DNA of 64,000 bases from NCBI RefSeq assembly GCF_003351785.1, contig NZ_CP031230.1:2327001-2391000 (forward strand), in the 5' to 3' direction. Below the pieces are notes generated by a model that was not told the DNA's origin, made no database searches, and saw nothing but the letters and a program-made list of their open reading frames with translations. The stretch is from Sporosarcina sp. PTS2304. GTDB lineage: Bacteria; Bacillota; Bacilli; Bacillales_A; Planococcaceae. The translations under genes were made by a program, and so were the position numbers. How positions within the stretch are numbered: the first letter of the stretch is position 1; every line of letters starts with the position of its first letter. This document shows, one piece after another, positions 24,852-33,566 of the stretch.

Positions 24852-26642
24852 TTAATTCCCCATCACTTTTAAGCCGAAATAAATTCTTGTTGCCAATTGA
24901 CCATTGAATCTGCCTGATCCTGTTTTCAGATCGATGTCACTCAATGACTCAATTCTTTCAATACGGTAGCGTAAACCGGCAATGGATAGATGTAAATCGT
25001 CAGCTGTCTGTTGAAGGTTGCCGTTATTATCTAAATAACATTTCAATGTAATTAATAGACTTCCGGAGTTGTCTTCGTCATATTTTACCAATGAACCGAT
25101 TGTATTCATGTAGAAATGCAGTAGTTCTTGATGATCAGTTCCTTTCAAGAACATCATGACTCCTTCAAAGTCTTTATATGTCGCATGTCTGCTACTCAGC
25201 GGATACGTCAGCTGTACAAAGTCGCAAATTCTTTTAGCATCTATATAACTCTCTCGTAATTTATCAATGGAATCTATCTGGCGTCCAGAACCAATGTGCA
25301 AAATGGCATCTGGTAACTGTATTTCTATATCATTCATCAAGTTACCAGGTAGCTCTCCGATGTCCCACTCTTCCGTTTCAGCCGTAATGATTATGATGTA
25401 TTCATCTTTGAGAAACAAATCAAATGACGGATATTTGTTCGTCAAAAAACGTAATACCCTTTCTTTCATTTTTGGCGGAATCACCTTTATGACGAGAATA
25501 CGATGAGGTTCGTCTATGTTAAAACCGAAAAGAGCAGCTTGTCTGGATAATGCCTTTTCGTCCATTACTTTATTCGTCAGCAATTCATCAAAAAAGTCTT
25601 CTCTTTTATTCCAAAGCGACTCTGTCATTTTGCGTTGATGATACATTTGGATCGTAAAGACCATCAACGATCTTTTAATAATCATTTCCTCTTTATGGTT
25701 TAACTTTTGCTTTCCCATGACGACTAGATTGCCCAGTATAACTTTATTGCTTTTGATTAAAAAAGATTCAAAAAACAAGCCGTCTTGCTGATTGGTTACA
25801 ACTTTGCTTGCTTTCAACTTCTTATAGGATTCTTCATCTTCAGAACTTTGAAAATGGGATGAGTACACTTCATCATAATGGTCGATCACAATGCTGCGTC
25901 GCAAGACATTGCTGATGGCACTTGTAATATCGTTAATATCTCGGTCTTCCAAAAACAGTTCTGTCAACTGATTTTGCACTTCTTCCGCCTCGATGATGTT
26001 TTCATTCAACTGTTCAATCTCCGAGTAAACATCTTCTAGAACTGCTTGCAAAGACTCGTTTTGGTAGTAGCGTTGATCGATTAAATATTTTTCATCGCAA
26101 TGTTTGGCAGTTTCTGCGATAAAATAACATTCCGCATCTCCTTTTCCTCTGCAGTACTTTTCGTAGACTACTACCGGTTCGCCAAAGGTTTCAGTTAAAT
26201 ATCCGCTCGCGTAGCCAATTAATGTCCAGCATATTGACTCATTTCGCATATTATTCTCAGCAATATGGTTGGCAACTTCAAAAGAATTTTTCCAATAACC
26301 TGTAAGATATAAGTGATTACCTCGGATTTCTAAAATATCTGTTTCAACGGTTACAATTCCTTCCAACATATGCATGACAGGTCCCGCTAATATTAACTCT
26401 TCTGTAGATTCCCATGTATACTTTTCATTTAACGATTCTGCAGCTCTTTTTCCGCATGCCCAACCATAGCGCATGAGAAAGCCTTTTGCGCGTTCCTTTC
26501 CTAATGTATTGATCAAATCATTGCGGAGTATGCCGAGTGCTTCTACAGAGATCAAGCCCATTCTTTTGTCGTGCAGTTTAATAATTCCCGTTCGAGGATT
26601 AATATCAATTACATTTTGTAAAAGTAAATGATTAGCTTTCAT
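24852..26642 (-). CDS. XylR_N/V4R-sensing, PucR-type transcriptional regulator 2, 596 aa
   Basis: Paralogous in architecture to the regulator at 17.6 kb: XylR_N-like sensor (about 5-110), V4R (about 112-178), coiled coil (about 195-225), GAF-like region, PucR central region and C-terminal PucR helix-turn-helix (NLQQTADDLHLSIAGLRYRIERIESL, about 535-590). The MopR-type zinc ligands C138, E161, C164 and C172 keep the exact spacing. The phenol-contacting Trp is W117 and the His is H91, two residues nearer than in MopR. Sequence divergence from regulator 1 is large, so effectors probably differ. It lies directly upstream of the phenol-hydroxylase-like operon on the same strand and probably activates it. 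Confidence 0.85.
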   Translation of the reverse strand: MKANHLLLQNVIDINPRTGIIKLHDKRMGLISVEALGILRNDLINTLGKERAKGFLMRYGWACGKRAAESLNEKYTWESTEELILAGPVMHMLEGIVTVETDILEIRGNHLYLTGYWKNSFEVANHIAENNMRNESICWTLIGYASGYLTETFGEPVVVYEKYCRGKGDAECYFIAETAKHCDEKYLIDQRYYQNESLQAVLEDVYSEIEQLNENIIEAEEVQNQLTELFLEDRDINDITSAISNVLRRSIVIDHYDEVYSSHFQSSEDEESYKKLKASKVVTNQQDGLFFESFLIKSNKVILGNLVVMGKQKLNHKEEMIIKRSLMVFTIQMYHQRKMTESLWNKREDFFDELLTNKVMDEKALSRQAALFGFNIDEPHRILVIKVIPPKMKERVLRFLTNKYPSFDLFLKDEYIIIITAETEEWDIGELPGNLMNDIEIQLPDAILHIGSGRQIDSIDKLRESYIDAKRICDFVQLTYPLSSRHATYKDFEGVMMFLKGTDHQELLHFYMNTIGSLVKYDEDNSGSLLITLKCYLDNNGNLQQTADDLHLSIAGLRYRIERIESLSDIDLKTGSGRFNGQLATRIYFGLKVMGN

Positions 26643-26763
26643 TCATGCCGCCCCTTTACCATCTATTTACTATATTGATAAACTCCTTCTATCTTTCAAA
26701 ATAAAAGTATCTATAATTTGTAATCGCTTTCAAAGCAGTGCGTCATTTCTTTCTATCATTAAG

Positions 26764-26803
26764 AAAAAATGATGATGTCTTCCGTGAACACATCATCATT
26801 TTT
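26764..26803 (-). terminator. Terminator of the beta-ketoadipate operon
   Basis: AAAAATGATGATGT pairs with ACATCATCATTTTT around an eleven-base loop, with a T run on the minus strand just past the thiolase stop. Confidence 0.8.
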
Positions 26804-26809
26804 CATCAA

Positions 26810-28015
26810 TCATTTTATATTTTCGACAACTACTGAAATTCCTTGACCGACTCCGATACACATAGAAGCGAGGCCTAATGTAGCGTCTCTTTTTTTCATC
26901 TCATAAATAAGCGTCGTTAAAATACGTGTTCCGCTCGCCCCAAGCGGATGTCCCAAAGCAATTGCGCCGCCGTTTACATTTACTTTGTCAATATCCAGCT
27001 CTAGCTGTTTTACGCACTCAATAGACTGCGAGGCAAATGCTTCGTTGATTTCAACTAAATCAAAGTCAGCAGCCGTCAGATTATATTTATCCATCAATTT
27101 CTTTGTTGAATAGATGGGTCCTAGCCCCATAACAGAAGGCGCCAAACCAGCAGTGGCCGACCCTACAAATTTCACTAATGGTTTCAGATTAAGCTTTTCA
27201 GCCATTTCTGCACTCATCATTAAGACGCCGGAAGCGCCGTCATTTATACCGCTCGCGTTCCCCGCAGTCACAGTTCCTTCAGGAAATAACGGACGTAACT
27301 TAGTCAGCTTATCTATCGTTGTGTCCGGACGAGGGTGTTCATCGGTGTCGATAACTGTTTCTACACCTTTACGATCGGTAATCGTTACCGGGATGATTTC
27401 GTCAGTAAAACGACCCGATTCCATTGCTTTCTTTGCCAGTTGTTGACTACGATAGGCGAAGGCATCTTGATCTTCTCTTGATACATTATATTGGGTTGCT
27501 ACATTTTCGGCAGTTTGAGGCATCGTTTCTGTTCCATACATTTGATCTAGTTGAGGATTTTTAAAACGCCAGCCCATAGTTGTGTCGATCAATCCTAAAT
27601 CCCCGCGCGGAAAATCAGTCTCTGGTTTGCCCATGACAAAAGGAGCGCGGGTCATGCTTTCTGTTCCCCCTGCAATGATGACATCACATTCTCCAGATAA
27701 AATCGAACGTGCCGCCAGACTTACTGCATCTAGACTTGAACCGCACAGCCGATTGATAGTTGTACCACTCACGGTTTCGGGCAATCCCGCAAGCAATAAC
27801 GACATTCTTGCGACGTTGCGATTATCTTCTCCAGATCCATTCGCATTTCCCATCATTACATCATCGATCAACTCAGGGGACAGTGCGGGATTACGCTCGA
27901 CCAGCGACTTAATAACAATTGCCCCTAAGTCATCTGGACGTACAGATTTGAACTGACCTTTGTACCGGCCGATAGGTGTTCTTACTGCATCCACAATTAC
28001 TACTTCGCGCATCAT
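26810..28015 (-). CDS. pcaF: 3-oxoadipyl-CoA thiolase, 401 aa
   Basis: Thiolase that splits 3-oxoadipyl-CoA with CoA into succinyl-CoA and acetyl-CoA, the last step of the beta-ketoadipate pathway. The active-site Cys lies in NRLCGSSLDAV, the catalytic His in GGAIALGHPLGASG and the second Cys in SMCIGVGQG. Length and N-terminus (VIVDAVRTPIGRYKG) fit PcaF-type thiolases. The start overlaps the CoA-transferase B stop (ATGA), with AGGAGG upstream, so it is translationally coupled. A general acetyl-CoA acyltransferase would look similar; the operon context decides the call. Last gene before the terminator. Confidence 0.88.
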   Translation of the reverse strand: MMREVVIVDAVRTPIGRYKGQFKSVRPDDLGAIVIKSLVERNPALSPELIDDVMMGNANGSGEDNRNVARMSLLLAGLPETVSGTTINRLCGSSLDAVSLAARSILSGECDVIIAGGTESMTRAPFVMGKPETDFPRGDLGLIDTTMGWRFKNPQLDQMYGTETMPQTAENVATQYNVSREDQDAFAYRSQQLAKKAMESGRFTDEIIPVTITDRKGVETVIDTDEHPRPDTTIDKLTKLRPLFPEGTVTAGNASGINDGASGVLMMSAEMAEKLNLKPLVKFVGSATAGLAPSVMGLGPIYSTKKLMDKYNLTAADFDLVEINEAFASQSIECVKQLELDIDKVNVNGGAIALGHPLGASGTRILTTLIYEMKKRDATLGLASMCIGVGQGISVVVENIK

Positions 28016-28665
28016 ACGTTTCCCTCCTGCAACAACTGCTCGTTAATTGTAAAATAAGCAGTTGTATTGGCTTGCACTTCTTCAATCGTGCTATCACCCA
28101 TCAATTCGACCAGTTCAAAATGCTCTCCCCGCCAATTAAATACAGCCATATCCGTAATAATCGTTTCAGCTACGCGCTCAGACGTAATAGGGAACGTGCA
28201 TTCATCGACGATTTTCGGACTGCCGTCGTTCGCTACATGATTGGTCGTAATGATAATTTTTTTCGCACCTTCCAGCAAATCCATCGCCCCGCCAACACCG
28301 ATAATATCTTTTCCCGGTATCGCCCAGTTCGCTATTCTACCTTTTGAATCAATTTGCAATGCACCTAATATAGCTACATCAATATGGCCGCCACGAATCA
28401 TCGCAAACGAATCTGCACTACTGAAATACGAAGCTCCTATCGCTTCGCCGACAGGCAACTTTCCGGCATTTACGATGAAAGGGTCAATGGCCTCATCTTC
28501 GACGGATGTCACACCTAACATACCATTTTCCGTGTGCAATGTGTATAACTCTTCGTCGATAAAATCTGCAACCAATGTCGGAATACCAATCCCCAAGTTT
28601 ACAAAAGAATAGGGTGTAAGTTCAGCTGCGGCACGTTTTGCGATGAGTTCTCTACTATTACCCAA
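28012..28665 (-). CDS. pcaJ: 3-oxoadipate CoA-transferase subunit B, 217 aa
   Basis: Beta subunit of a family I CoA-transferase, which moves CoA from succinyl-CoA to 3-oxoadipate. The catalytic glutamate is expected in TENGMLG (LHTENGMLGVTSV). The N-terminus VNLGIGIPTLVADF and GGAMDLLEGAKKIIITTNH are family hallmarks. The start codon is TTG at 28665 with AAGGAG upstream, overlapping the subunit A gene by eight bases. It pairs with subunit A as a heteromer. Acetoacetate CoA-transferases (ScoB/AtoA) are close relatives; the beta-ketoadipate neighbours decide the substrate. Confidence 0.88.
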   Translation of the reverse strand: MGNSRELIAKRAAAELTPYSFVNLGIGIPTLVADFIDEELYTLHTENGMLGVTSVEDEAIDPFIVNAGKLPVGEAIGASYFSSADSFAMIRGGHIDVAILGALQIDSKGRIANWAIPGKDIIGVGGAMDLLEGAKKIIITTNHVANDGSPKIVDECTFPITSERVAETIITDMAVFNWRGEHFELVELMGDSTIEEVQANTTAYFTINEQLLQEGNV

Positions 28666-29350
28666 TATTCTTCACTCCTTCTTTTGTCAATGTCAATTCA
28701 CTTTTCACAATGGCATCTACATATAGATGAGGTGTTACTATTTCATCCGGTGGAAGCTCTCCTACTTCAACGATTTCATCAACCTCAGCAATTACATAAG
28801 AAGCTGCAGTCGCCATATTAGGATTAAAGTTGCGGGCAGTTTTGTAATATACTAAATTCCCTAGACGATCAGCTTTCCATGCTTTGATAATCGCTACGTC
28901 AGCTGTTAACCCTTCCTGAAGCAAGTACGTTTTCCCATTAATCTCCTTGAGCTCTTTTCCTTCAGCCAAATTTGTTCCTACAGCCGTTTTTGTGTAAAAT
29001 CCGCCAATTCCTGCTCCGCCTGCACGAATCGCTTCTGACAGCGTTCCTTGTGGAAGCAACTCTAGTTCCAACTCTCCTGCGTTATAATACTTCGCAACGT
29101 CGCGGTTACTTGTGAAATATGAACCGATCGCCTTCTTTAATTTGCCCTGTCTCAATAACATACCGAGACCTTCTCCAGCCTCTCCTACGTTATTACTAAC
29201 GACAGTCAATTCCGACACATCGTGTGCTGTTAGACGTTCAATGATTGATAATGGGCTTCCTACCAGACCGAAGCCACCTACCATTAATGTATGGCCGGAT
29301 TTAATATGTTTTAGTGCTTCATCAATAGATACTTGTTTGTCTACGTTCAT
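28658..29350 (-). CDS. pcaI: 3-oxoadipate CoA-transferase subunit A, 230 aa
   Basis: Alpha subunit of the family I CoA-transferase. The CoA-binding signature GHTLMVGGFGLVGSP is at the N-terminus, with GTLSEAIRAGGAGIGGFYTKTAVGT in the middle, as in PcaI/ScoA. ATG start overlaps the enol-lactonase stop as ATGA, so translation is coupled. It forms the active enzyme with subunit B encoded next. The glycine-rich first loop and the length (230 aa) are typical. Confidence 0.88.
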   Translation of the reverse strand: MNVDKQVSIDEALKHIKSGHTLMVGGFGLVGSPLSIIERLTAHDVSELTVVSNNVGEAGEGLGMLLRQGKLKKAIGSYFTSNRDVAKYYNAGELELELLPQGTLSEAIRAGGAGIGGFYTKTAVGTNLAEGKELKEINGKTYLLQEGLTADVAIIKAWKADRLGNLVYYKTARNFNPNMATAASYVIAEVDEIVEVGELPPDEIVTPHLYVDAIVKSELTLTKEGVKNIG

Positions 29351-30189
29351 TTCTTCACCTCTTCATCATTTAGAAATTTCAGAATGGATTTTTCCACTTC
29401 AGGCTGTTGCTCAAACATAAGCGTATAATGATTTGCCGGTACTTCAATACTCGTTATGTCTTTCGCCGCCACTAACGTTTCATCATACGTTTCTCTCGTG
29501 AATAAGGAATCTTTCTGACCTAGTTTTCCGTAAGCGATGACGAGCAGAATAGGACACGATATTCTTTTGAATACTTCTTGCGGCTCGAAGTCATAAAAAC
29601 TAGTAAAGTCCTTTTCCATCGCTGACGCTTCAGACTTATGCCTGTACGAATCCGCAGTTTTTTTCACTTCATAACGCGTAACCCCTTCAACCATGTCATC
29701 CCATGGAACATGTAACGACTCATAAATCGCTTTCGTTTGCGCCACGTAATCCTCTTCTGATTCATATTCTTTTCTGAGACGGCTAAGGGACGGAACGATG
29801 AGTGCCCGCTGGCGTTCTTCCGTCGTTCCTGCACCATCCAATAAGATGAGCGCCTTCACATCGATCTCACTTGCCACTTGCGCGCAGATGTATGCACCCA
29901 TAGAATAGCCGAGTAAAATTGGTTGTTCAATGCCTTGCTCTTTTATAAAGGTCTTTAGATCTTCCGCATGCAGGAATAAAGTAGTTTGTTCATCAGCAGG
30001 ACTACTATTACCTCTTCCACGTAAGTCATAGCTGATGAACCGGTAATCTCCTTCCAGCAAGTTTCTGTAGTGGTCAAAGGTTTTATGATTACCCGTTAAG
30101 CCATGGACAGCAATGATCGTTCCTTTCTCACCTGGTGTATCGCATACCGCAAGTTTTATATTGTCGTTAATTACTACGTCTTTTAACAT
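29347..30189 (-). CDS. 3-oxoadipate enol-lactonase-like alpha/beta hydrolase, 280 aa
   Basis: Alpha/beta-hydrolase with the oxyanion segment VHGLTG, the nucleophile elbow GYSMGA, an acid in the DSLF region and catalytic His in PANHYTLMF. In the operon between the cycloisomerase/DUF3237 pair and the CoA-transferase genes it is expected to open 3-oxoadipate enol-lactone to 3-oxoadipate (CatD/PcaD step). Length is slightly above typical PcaD (about 260 aa). The ATG at 30189 is eight bases past AGGAGG and is preferred over the TTG at 30195. Other ester hydrolase roles cannot be excluded on sequence alone. Confidence 0.75.
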   Translation of the reverse strand: MLKDVVINDNIKLAVCDTPGEKGTIIAVHGLTGNHKTFDHYRNLLEGDYRFISYDLRGRGNSSPADEQTTLFLHAEDLKTFIKEQGIEQPILLGYSMGAYICAQVASEIDVKALILLDGAGTTEERQRALIVPSLSRLRKEYESEEDYVAQTKAIYESLHVPWDDMVEGVTRYEVKKTADSYRHKSEASAMEKDFTSFYDFEPQEVFKRISCPILLVIAYGKLGQKDSLFTRETYDETLVAAKDITSIEVPANHYTLMFEQQPEVEKSILKFLNDEEVKK

Positions 30190-30204
30190 CTTCAAATCCT
30201 CCTC

Positions 30205-30672
30205 TTAATCCACTTGATAGACAGAGTACTTTACACCGGTAGGCAATCGCTGGCCTGTAGAGATGAAAATTCGTTTATTCATCCAATCATATTTTTCAGA
30301 TGCCGTTTCAAACACCGGGTTCGTCCGGAAATAATACTCTTCTACATTTACATCTTCTCCGCGATCCAGACGAGCGAGCACATCTTTTTCTCCGGTGCGA
30401 ATTCCTCGATAAGACATCATAATTAATTCTTCATCGTCCGTTTTCAGCAGAATACGTACATCTTGTATAATCGTTCCGTCTTCTCGAACCGTTATCCAAT
30501 CGTCACCGCCTGGAACCACGTTGCCTATTACTTCCCCACCACCAAAGTGCCCACCTTCTACACGGATAATGCGTCTAGTGCCGATCGGAGTCGTTCCCGG
30601 CAAATGAGCTTTCTCTACTACTAATTCCAAATCAAATAAAAAACTAAGTTTTGGTGCATCAAAATACGCCAT
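30205..30672 (-). CDS. DUF3237 protein, 155 aa, candidate muconolactone isomerase replacement
   Basis: Small beta-rich DUF3237-family protein. Family features are LPGTTPIGTRRIIRVEGGHFGGG near the N-terminus, then GGDDWITVREDGTIIQDVR, YRGIRTG and an N-terminal-to-C-terminal pair VEEYYFRTNPVFET / YDWMNKRIF. The start at 30672 (MAYFDAPK) has GGAGGA upstream and overlaps the cycloisomerase stop by 14 bp. It occupies the position where catC (muconolactone isomerase, about 95 aa) would be expected, and no catC-like gene is visible in the island. The proposed role in muconolactone to enol-lactone isomerisation is inference from position. Confidence 0.8.
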   Translation of the reverse strand: MAYFDAPKLSFLFDLELVVEKAHLPGTTPIGTRRIIRVEGGHFGGGEVIGNVVPGGDDWITVREDGTIIQDVRILLKTDDEELIMMSYRGIRTGEKDVLARLDRGEDVNVEEYYFRTNPVFETASEKYDWMNKRIFISTGQRLPTGVKYSVYQVD

Positions 30673-31801
30673 TTGTGACTTCCTCCTTCTTTCTCTTGTA
30701 TTTTTCGATTTTCTTTTCATCCAATTCCACGCCTAAGCCGGCACCTGTTGGAATGAGTACTTTTCCTTCTTTGAATTCCAACGGATTTTTCACTAAATCA
30801 TCCGCAAGCCATGGAGGTCCGAATGTTTCACAACCGTACGCCAAGTTGCGGATTGTTCCGAATGCATGGATGCTAGCAGCTGACCCAATTGAACTTTCTA
30901 ACGAAGTCCCTCCGAAGCATTCAATTCCTGCTGCCTCTGCAATGGCAGCTATTTTCAATGTATTTCGCATGCCGCCAGACTTGTGAATTTTAAGCGAGAA
31001 AATGTCTGCCGCTTTTTCCTCTACCAGTCTTTGCGCGTCTTGGATCGTTGCCACGCTTTCATCTGCCATGACTGGAACCTTTTGCATACTTACAAGTTTA
31101 GCTGCTCCTCTGTAATCAAGCGGCGCTAGAGGCTGCTCTAGGAAATCTACTCCGGCGTCATGCAAGCGATCCATCCAACGTACAGCCGTTACTGTATCCC
31201 ATGACCCATTCGGATCAATACCAATCGTTGAAATTCCACGCAATCCTTCCGCAATCTTGATCGCCCGCTTTGCATCATCTGCCGGTTGGAACTTCCCTGC
31301 TTTTATTTTGAAGTCTTTATATGTGTTACTGCTAACAAGTTCTTTTCCTTCTGCAATATCTCCATCAGCATCTCCAGTCGCTAGCGCCCATTTCACATCG
31401 ATCGAACTTTGGAATAATCCTCCTAGCAATTGATGGACAGGTGCGTTGTATATTTTTCCAACGACATCGAAAAGCGCCATTTCAACGGTTGCCTTCGCAA
31501 AAGGATTCGAACGTACATGACGATCAAACAGCTGTAGCAATTGTTCAATATTTCTAGGATCCTGACCAATGAGCAAAGGCTTTAAATACTGATCGATGAC
31601 GAGTTGCATTGTTTCTACACTTTCGCCGTTCCACCAGATTCCAGGTGTCGTCCCTTCTCCAATACCAATCAATCCATTTTCTAATTCTATTTGGATTACT
31701 ACAAAACTTTTAGTTGAAACAATTTCCGTAGAAAATTGGTGAGGTCTTTTAATAGGAACATCTACAATTATGGAATGAATATTTTTAATCATTGTTTTCA
31801 T
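30659..31801 (-). CDS. catB: Muconate cycloisomerase (enolase superfamily), 380 aa
   Basis: Muconate-lactonising enzyme of the MR/MLE subgroup that converts cis,cis-muconate to muconolactone. The catalytic lysines are in FKIKAGK (KxK motif, about residues 165-170) and SLKIHKSGG. Metal ligands are in GIDPNGSWD, EQPLAPLD and ADESVATIQDAQ. The capping N-terminal domain begins KNIHSIIVDVPIKRPHQFS. ATG start with AAGGGAG upstream. First gene of the lower-pathway operon, divergent from the IclR regulator across 120 bp holding a palindromic operator. Related dipeptide epimerases and chloromuconate cycloisomerases look similar; context favours CatB. Confidence 0.85.
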   Translation of the reverse strand: MKTMIKNIHSIIVDVPIKRPHQFSTEIVSTKSFVVIQIELENGLIGIGEGTTPGIWWNGESVETMQLVIDQYLKPLLIGQDPRNIEQLLQLFDRHVRSNPFAKATVEMALFDVVGKIYNAPVHQLLGGLFQSSIDVKWALATGDADGDIAEGKELVSSNTYKDFKIKAGKFQPADDAKRAIKIAEGLRGISTIGIDPNGSWDTVTAVRWMDRLHDAGVDFLEQPLAPLDYRGAAKLVSMQKVPVMADESVATIQDAQRLVEEKAADIFSLKIHKSGGMRNTLKIAAIAEAAGIECFGGTSLESSIGSAASIHAFGTIRNLAYGCETFGPPWLADDLVKNPLEFKEGKVLIPTGAGLGVELDEKKIEKYKRKKEEVTNGVF

Positions 31802-31849
31802 ATTGTTGTCTCCCTTAATAAAATTATTATTGCTTAATTTATTTGTTTG

Positions 31850-31888
31850 TTGTACGATTAACGTACAATCATATTATTTATCGTACAA
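31850..31888. promoter_or_regulatory. IclR-type operator between catB and the IclR gene
   Basis: TTGTACGATTAACGTACAA (31850-31868) is a perfect 7-5-7 inverted repeat, and a third half-site CGTACAA lies at 31882-31888. The spacing of 20 bases between identical half-sites (one and a third to two helical turns) suits a multi-site IclR dimer operator. The site sits in the shared promoter region, so it could serve both activation of catB and autoregulation. Confidence 0.7.
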
Positions 31889-31921
31889 ACTAATATAATC
31901 ATGAAAGTAGGTAGGTTGTCA

Positions 31922-32722
31922 ATGAAAGATTCAAATAATTCCATTAAAGATGCAGATTTCATGCAATCTTTAGAGCGAGGTTTACTAGTAATTCAAGCAT
32001 TTTCACACGAACATCCATCGCTTACAGTAAGCGAGGCTGCTAAAATCACTTCTTTAAGCAGACCCGCCGTTCGTAGAATATTACTAACCTTAGAAAGTTT
32101 AGGCTATGTACAATCTATCGATGGACATTACTCATTAACCTCGCGCATATTGTCTTTAGGCTATGCTTATATGTCTTCAAAAAACATCTGGTCTATCGTC
32201 CATCCGCATATGAGGGAGCTCGTCGAACAAACAGGAGAATCTACTTCCATCTCAGTTTTAGACGGAACAGAAATCGTTTATGTCGCTAGAATTCCTACTA
32301 AGAGAATTATGATGATTTCATTGGATGTGGGCTCCCGATTACCTGCATACGCAACTTCTATGGGGCAAGTATTACTCGCTCACTTGCCTCCAGCTGAACT
32401 AGACAATTATCTGGCCCATACCACTATCACACCTCTTACAAATAGAACAATTGAAAGTCAATCACAGTTACGCGAAAGGCTTTCCCAAATTAAGATTGAT
32501 GGCTGGGCATTTGTCGAACAACAGCTCGAAGAAGGATTAAGTTCCTTAGCAGCTCCCATTCGAAATCACGAAGGGAAAGTCATAGCGGCTATTAATATTT
32601 CTTCAAACGCAGATCGTATTAATAAGGAAGTAGTTGAAAATCATTTCCTTCCAAAGTTATTAGAGACTGCTGAAAAAATCAGTATCGATATTTCTAAATC
32701 ACATCGAGTGGAGAGATTATAA
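31922..32722 (+). CDS. IclR-family transcriptional regulator (PcaR/CatR-like), 266 aa
   Basis: DNA-binding regulator with an N-terminal winged helix-turn-helix (about residues 10-65, LTVSEAAKITSLSRPAVRRILLTLESLGYV) and a C-terminal IclR effector domain (TGESTSISVLDGTEIVYVARIP, LPAYATSMGQVLLAHLPP, SLAAPIRNHEGKVIAAINIS). IclR proteins of the PcaR/PcaU group regulate beta-ketoadipate genes in response to beta-ketoadipate or muconate. It is divergent from catB with a palindromic operator between. The ATG at 31922 follows a GTAGGTAGG site; an upstream in-frame ATG at 31901 lacks one. The local regulator of the lower pathway. Confidence 0.88.
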   Translation: MKDSNNSIKDADFMQSLERGLLVIQAFSHEHPSLTVSEAAKITSLSRPAVRRILLTLESLGYVQSIDGHYSLTSRILSLGYAYMSSKNIWSIVHPHMRELVEQTGESTSISVLDGTEIVYVARIPTKRIMMISLDVGSRLPAYATSMGQVLLAHLPPAELDNYLAHTTITPLTNRTIESQSQLRERLSQIKIDGWAFVEQQLEEGLSSLAAPIRNHEGKVIAAINISSNADRINKEVVENHFLPKLLETAEKISIDISKSHRVERL

Positions 32723-33331
32723 AAGGATTTGTGAATGATAAATCATGTTGAATGAACTAAACTTTTCTTTCAGTGATCTCTAAACTCGTACTACTTCCAA
32801 CAACAAAATGAACTGTGACTATCTAATAAGTTTTCAACATGAAATAAGCAGAAAAAACAATTCGCTATATCCTGCCAGAGTTTATTTGATCGTTGGTTGT
32901 AAGTCCGAAATAACAAGCGATTCTCTACATTTCCATTCTCTCTTATCCGTTACATTCCAACTTTCCAGAAACGATAAGCAAATGGTTGGCAACTTCCTCA
33001 CTCTATAGAGAACAGCTAAAAGTGTAAGCTGGCGATTCAGGAAGGATTAGGTCGACAGATGGAACATCCGGTTCTGAACGCGTCCGGCTGGAACGCAACG
33101 AAACGATATTCTATACGATTCCCAATCACACTCATCCGTTAAAATATAACTATTTAGGACCCATGACCCAATGGTTATCAGTCTTCGCTCTATGCATAAC
33201 AGAAAGAAACATCAAAAAATGATTTGTTTCCATACAAAAAGGGGGCATCCTAGAAAATCAGAAGTTACTGACTTTCTGGACACCCCAGTATATGTTCTTT
33301 CAAACTTCATCTACTTCTTACTACTGTATAA
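32723..33331. other. Intergenic stretch with minus-strand terminator at 33241-33286
   Basis: No convincing gene. Part of it (about 33035-33110, CGCGTCCGGCTGGAACGCA and neighbours) faintly resembles the GC-rich dispersed repeat. At 33241-33286 an imperfect hairpin (GGGGGCATCC...GGACACCCC) is followed by a T run on the minus strand. It would have terminated the interrupted Fe-S protein gene at 33332. Confidence 0.5.
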
Positions 33332-33511
33332 CTAACCTTCTTGTTTTTCCATTTCAGGTTCAAAAACCTCTCCAAAAATAGAACGCTCAAGCAATTCTGC
33401 TATATCATATGTTCCGACTTGATCTCCCACTTCTACCGCTTTCGTTCCGTCAGACAACATCGTCAAGCAGTATGGACACCCGGAGGATATAATGCCGGGG
33501 CTCACTTCAAG
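33332..33511 (-). pseudogene. C-terminal fragment of an (Fe-S)-binding protein gene (CCG-domain type), cut by IS3
   Basis: Fifty-nine in-frame codons run from the left edge of the IS element to a TAG. They read EVSPGIISSGCPYCLTML, then DGTKAVEVGDQVGTYDIAELLERS. The CPYCLTM and DIAELLE elements are typical of the C-terminus of heterodisulfide-reductase-like (Fe-S)-binding proteins with CCG domains. The upstream part is not found beyond the right end of the IS, so most of the gene appears deleted. A terminator remains downstream at 33241-33286. Confidence 0.75.
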
Positions 33512-33566
33512 ATGATGTGCACCCCAAAAGTTAGAGTTACAATCTAACTTTTTGGGGTGTTTTCTT

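Noticed and set aside
32808-33008. 66-codon plus-strand ORF after the IclR gene
   Set aside because: No ribosome binding site and no recognisable composition; treated as intergenic.
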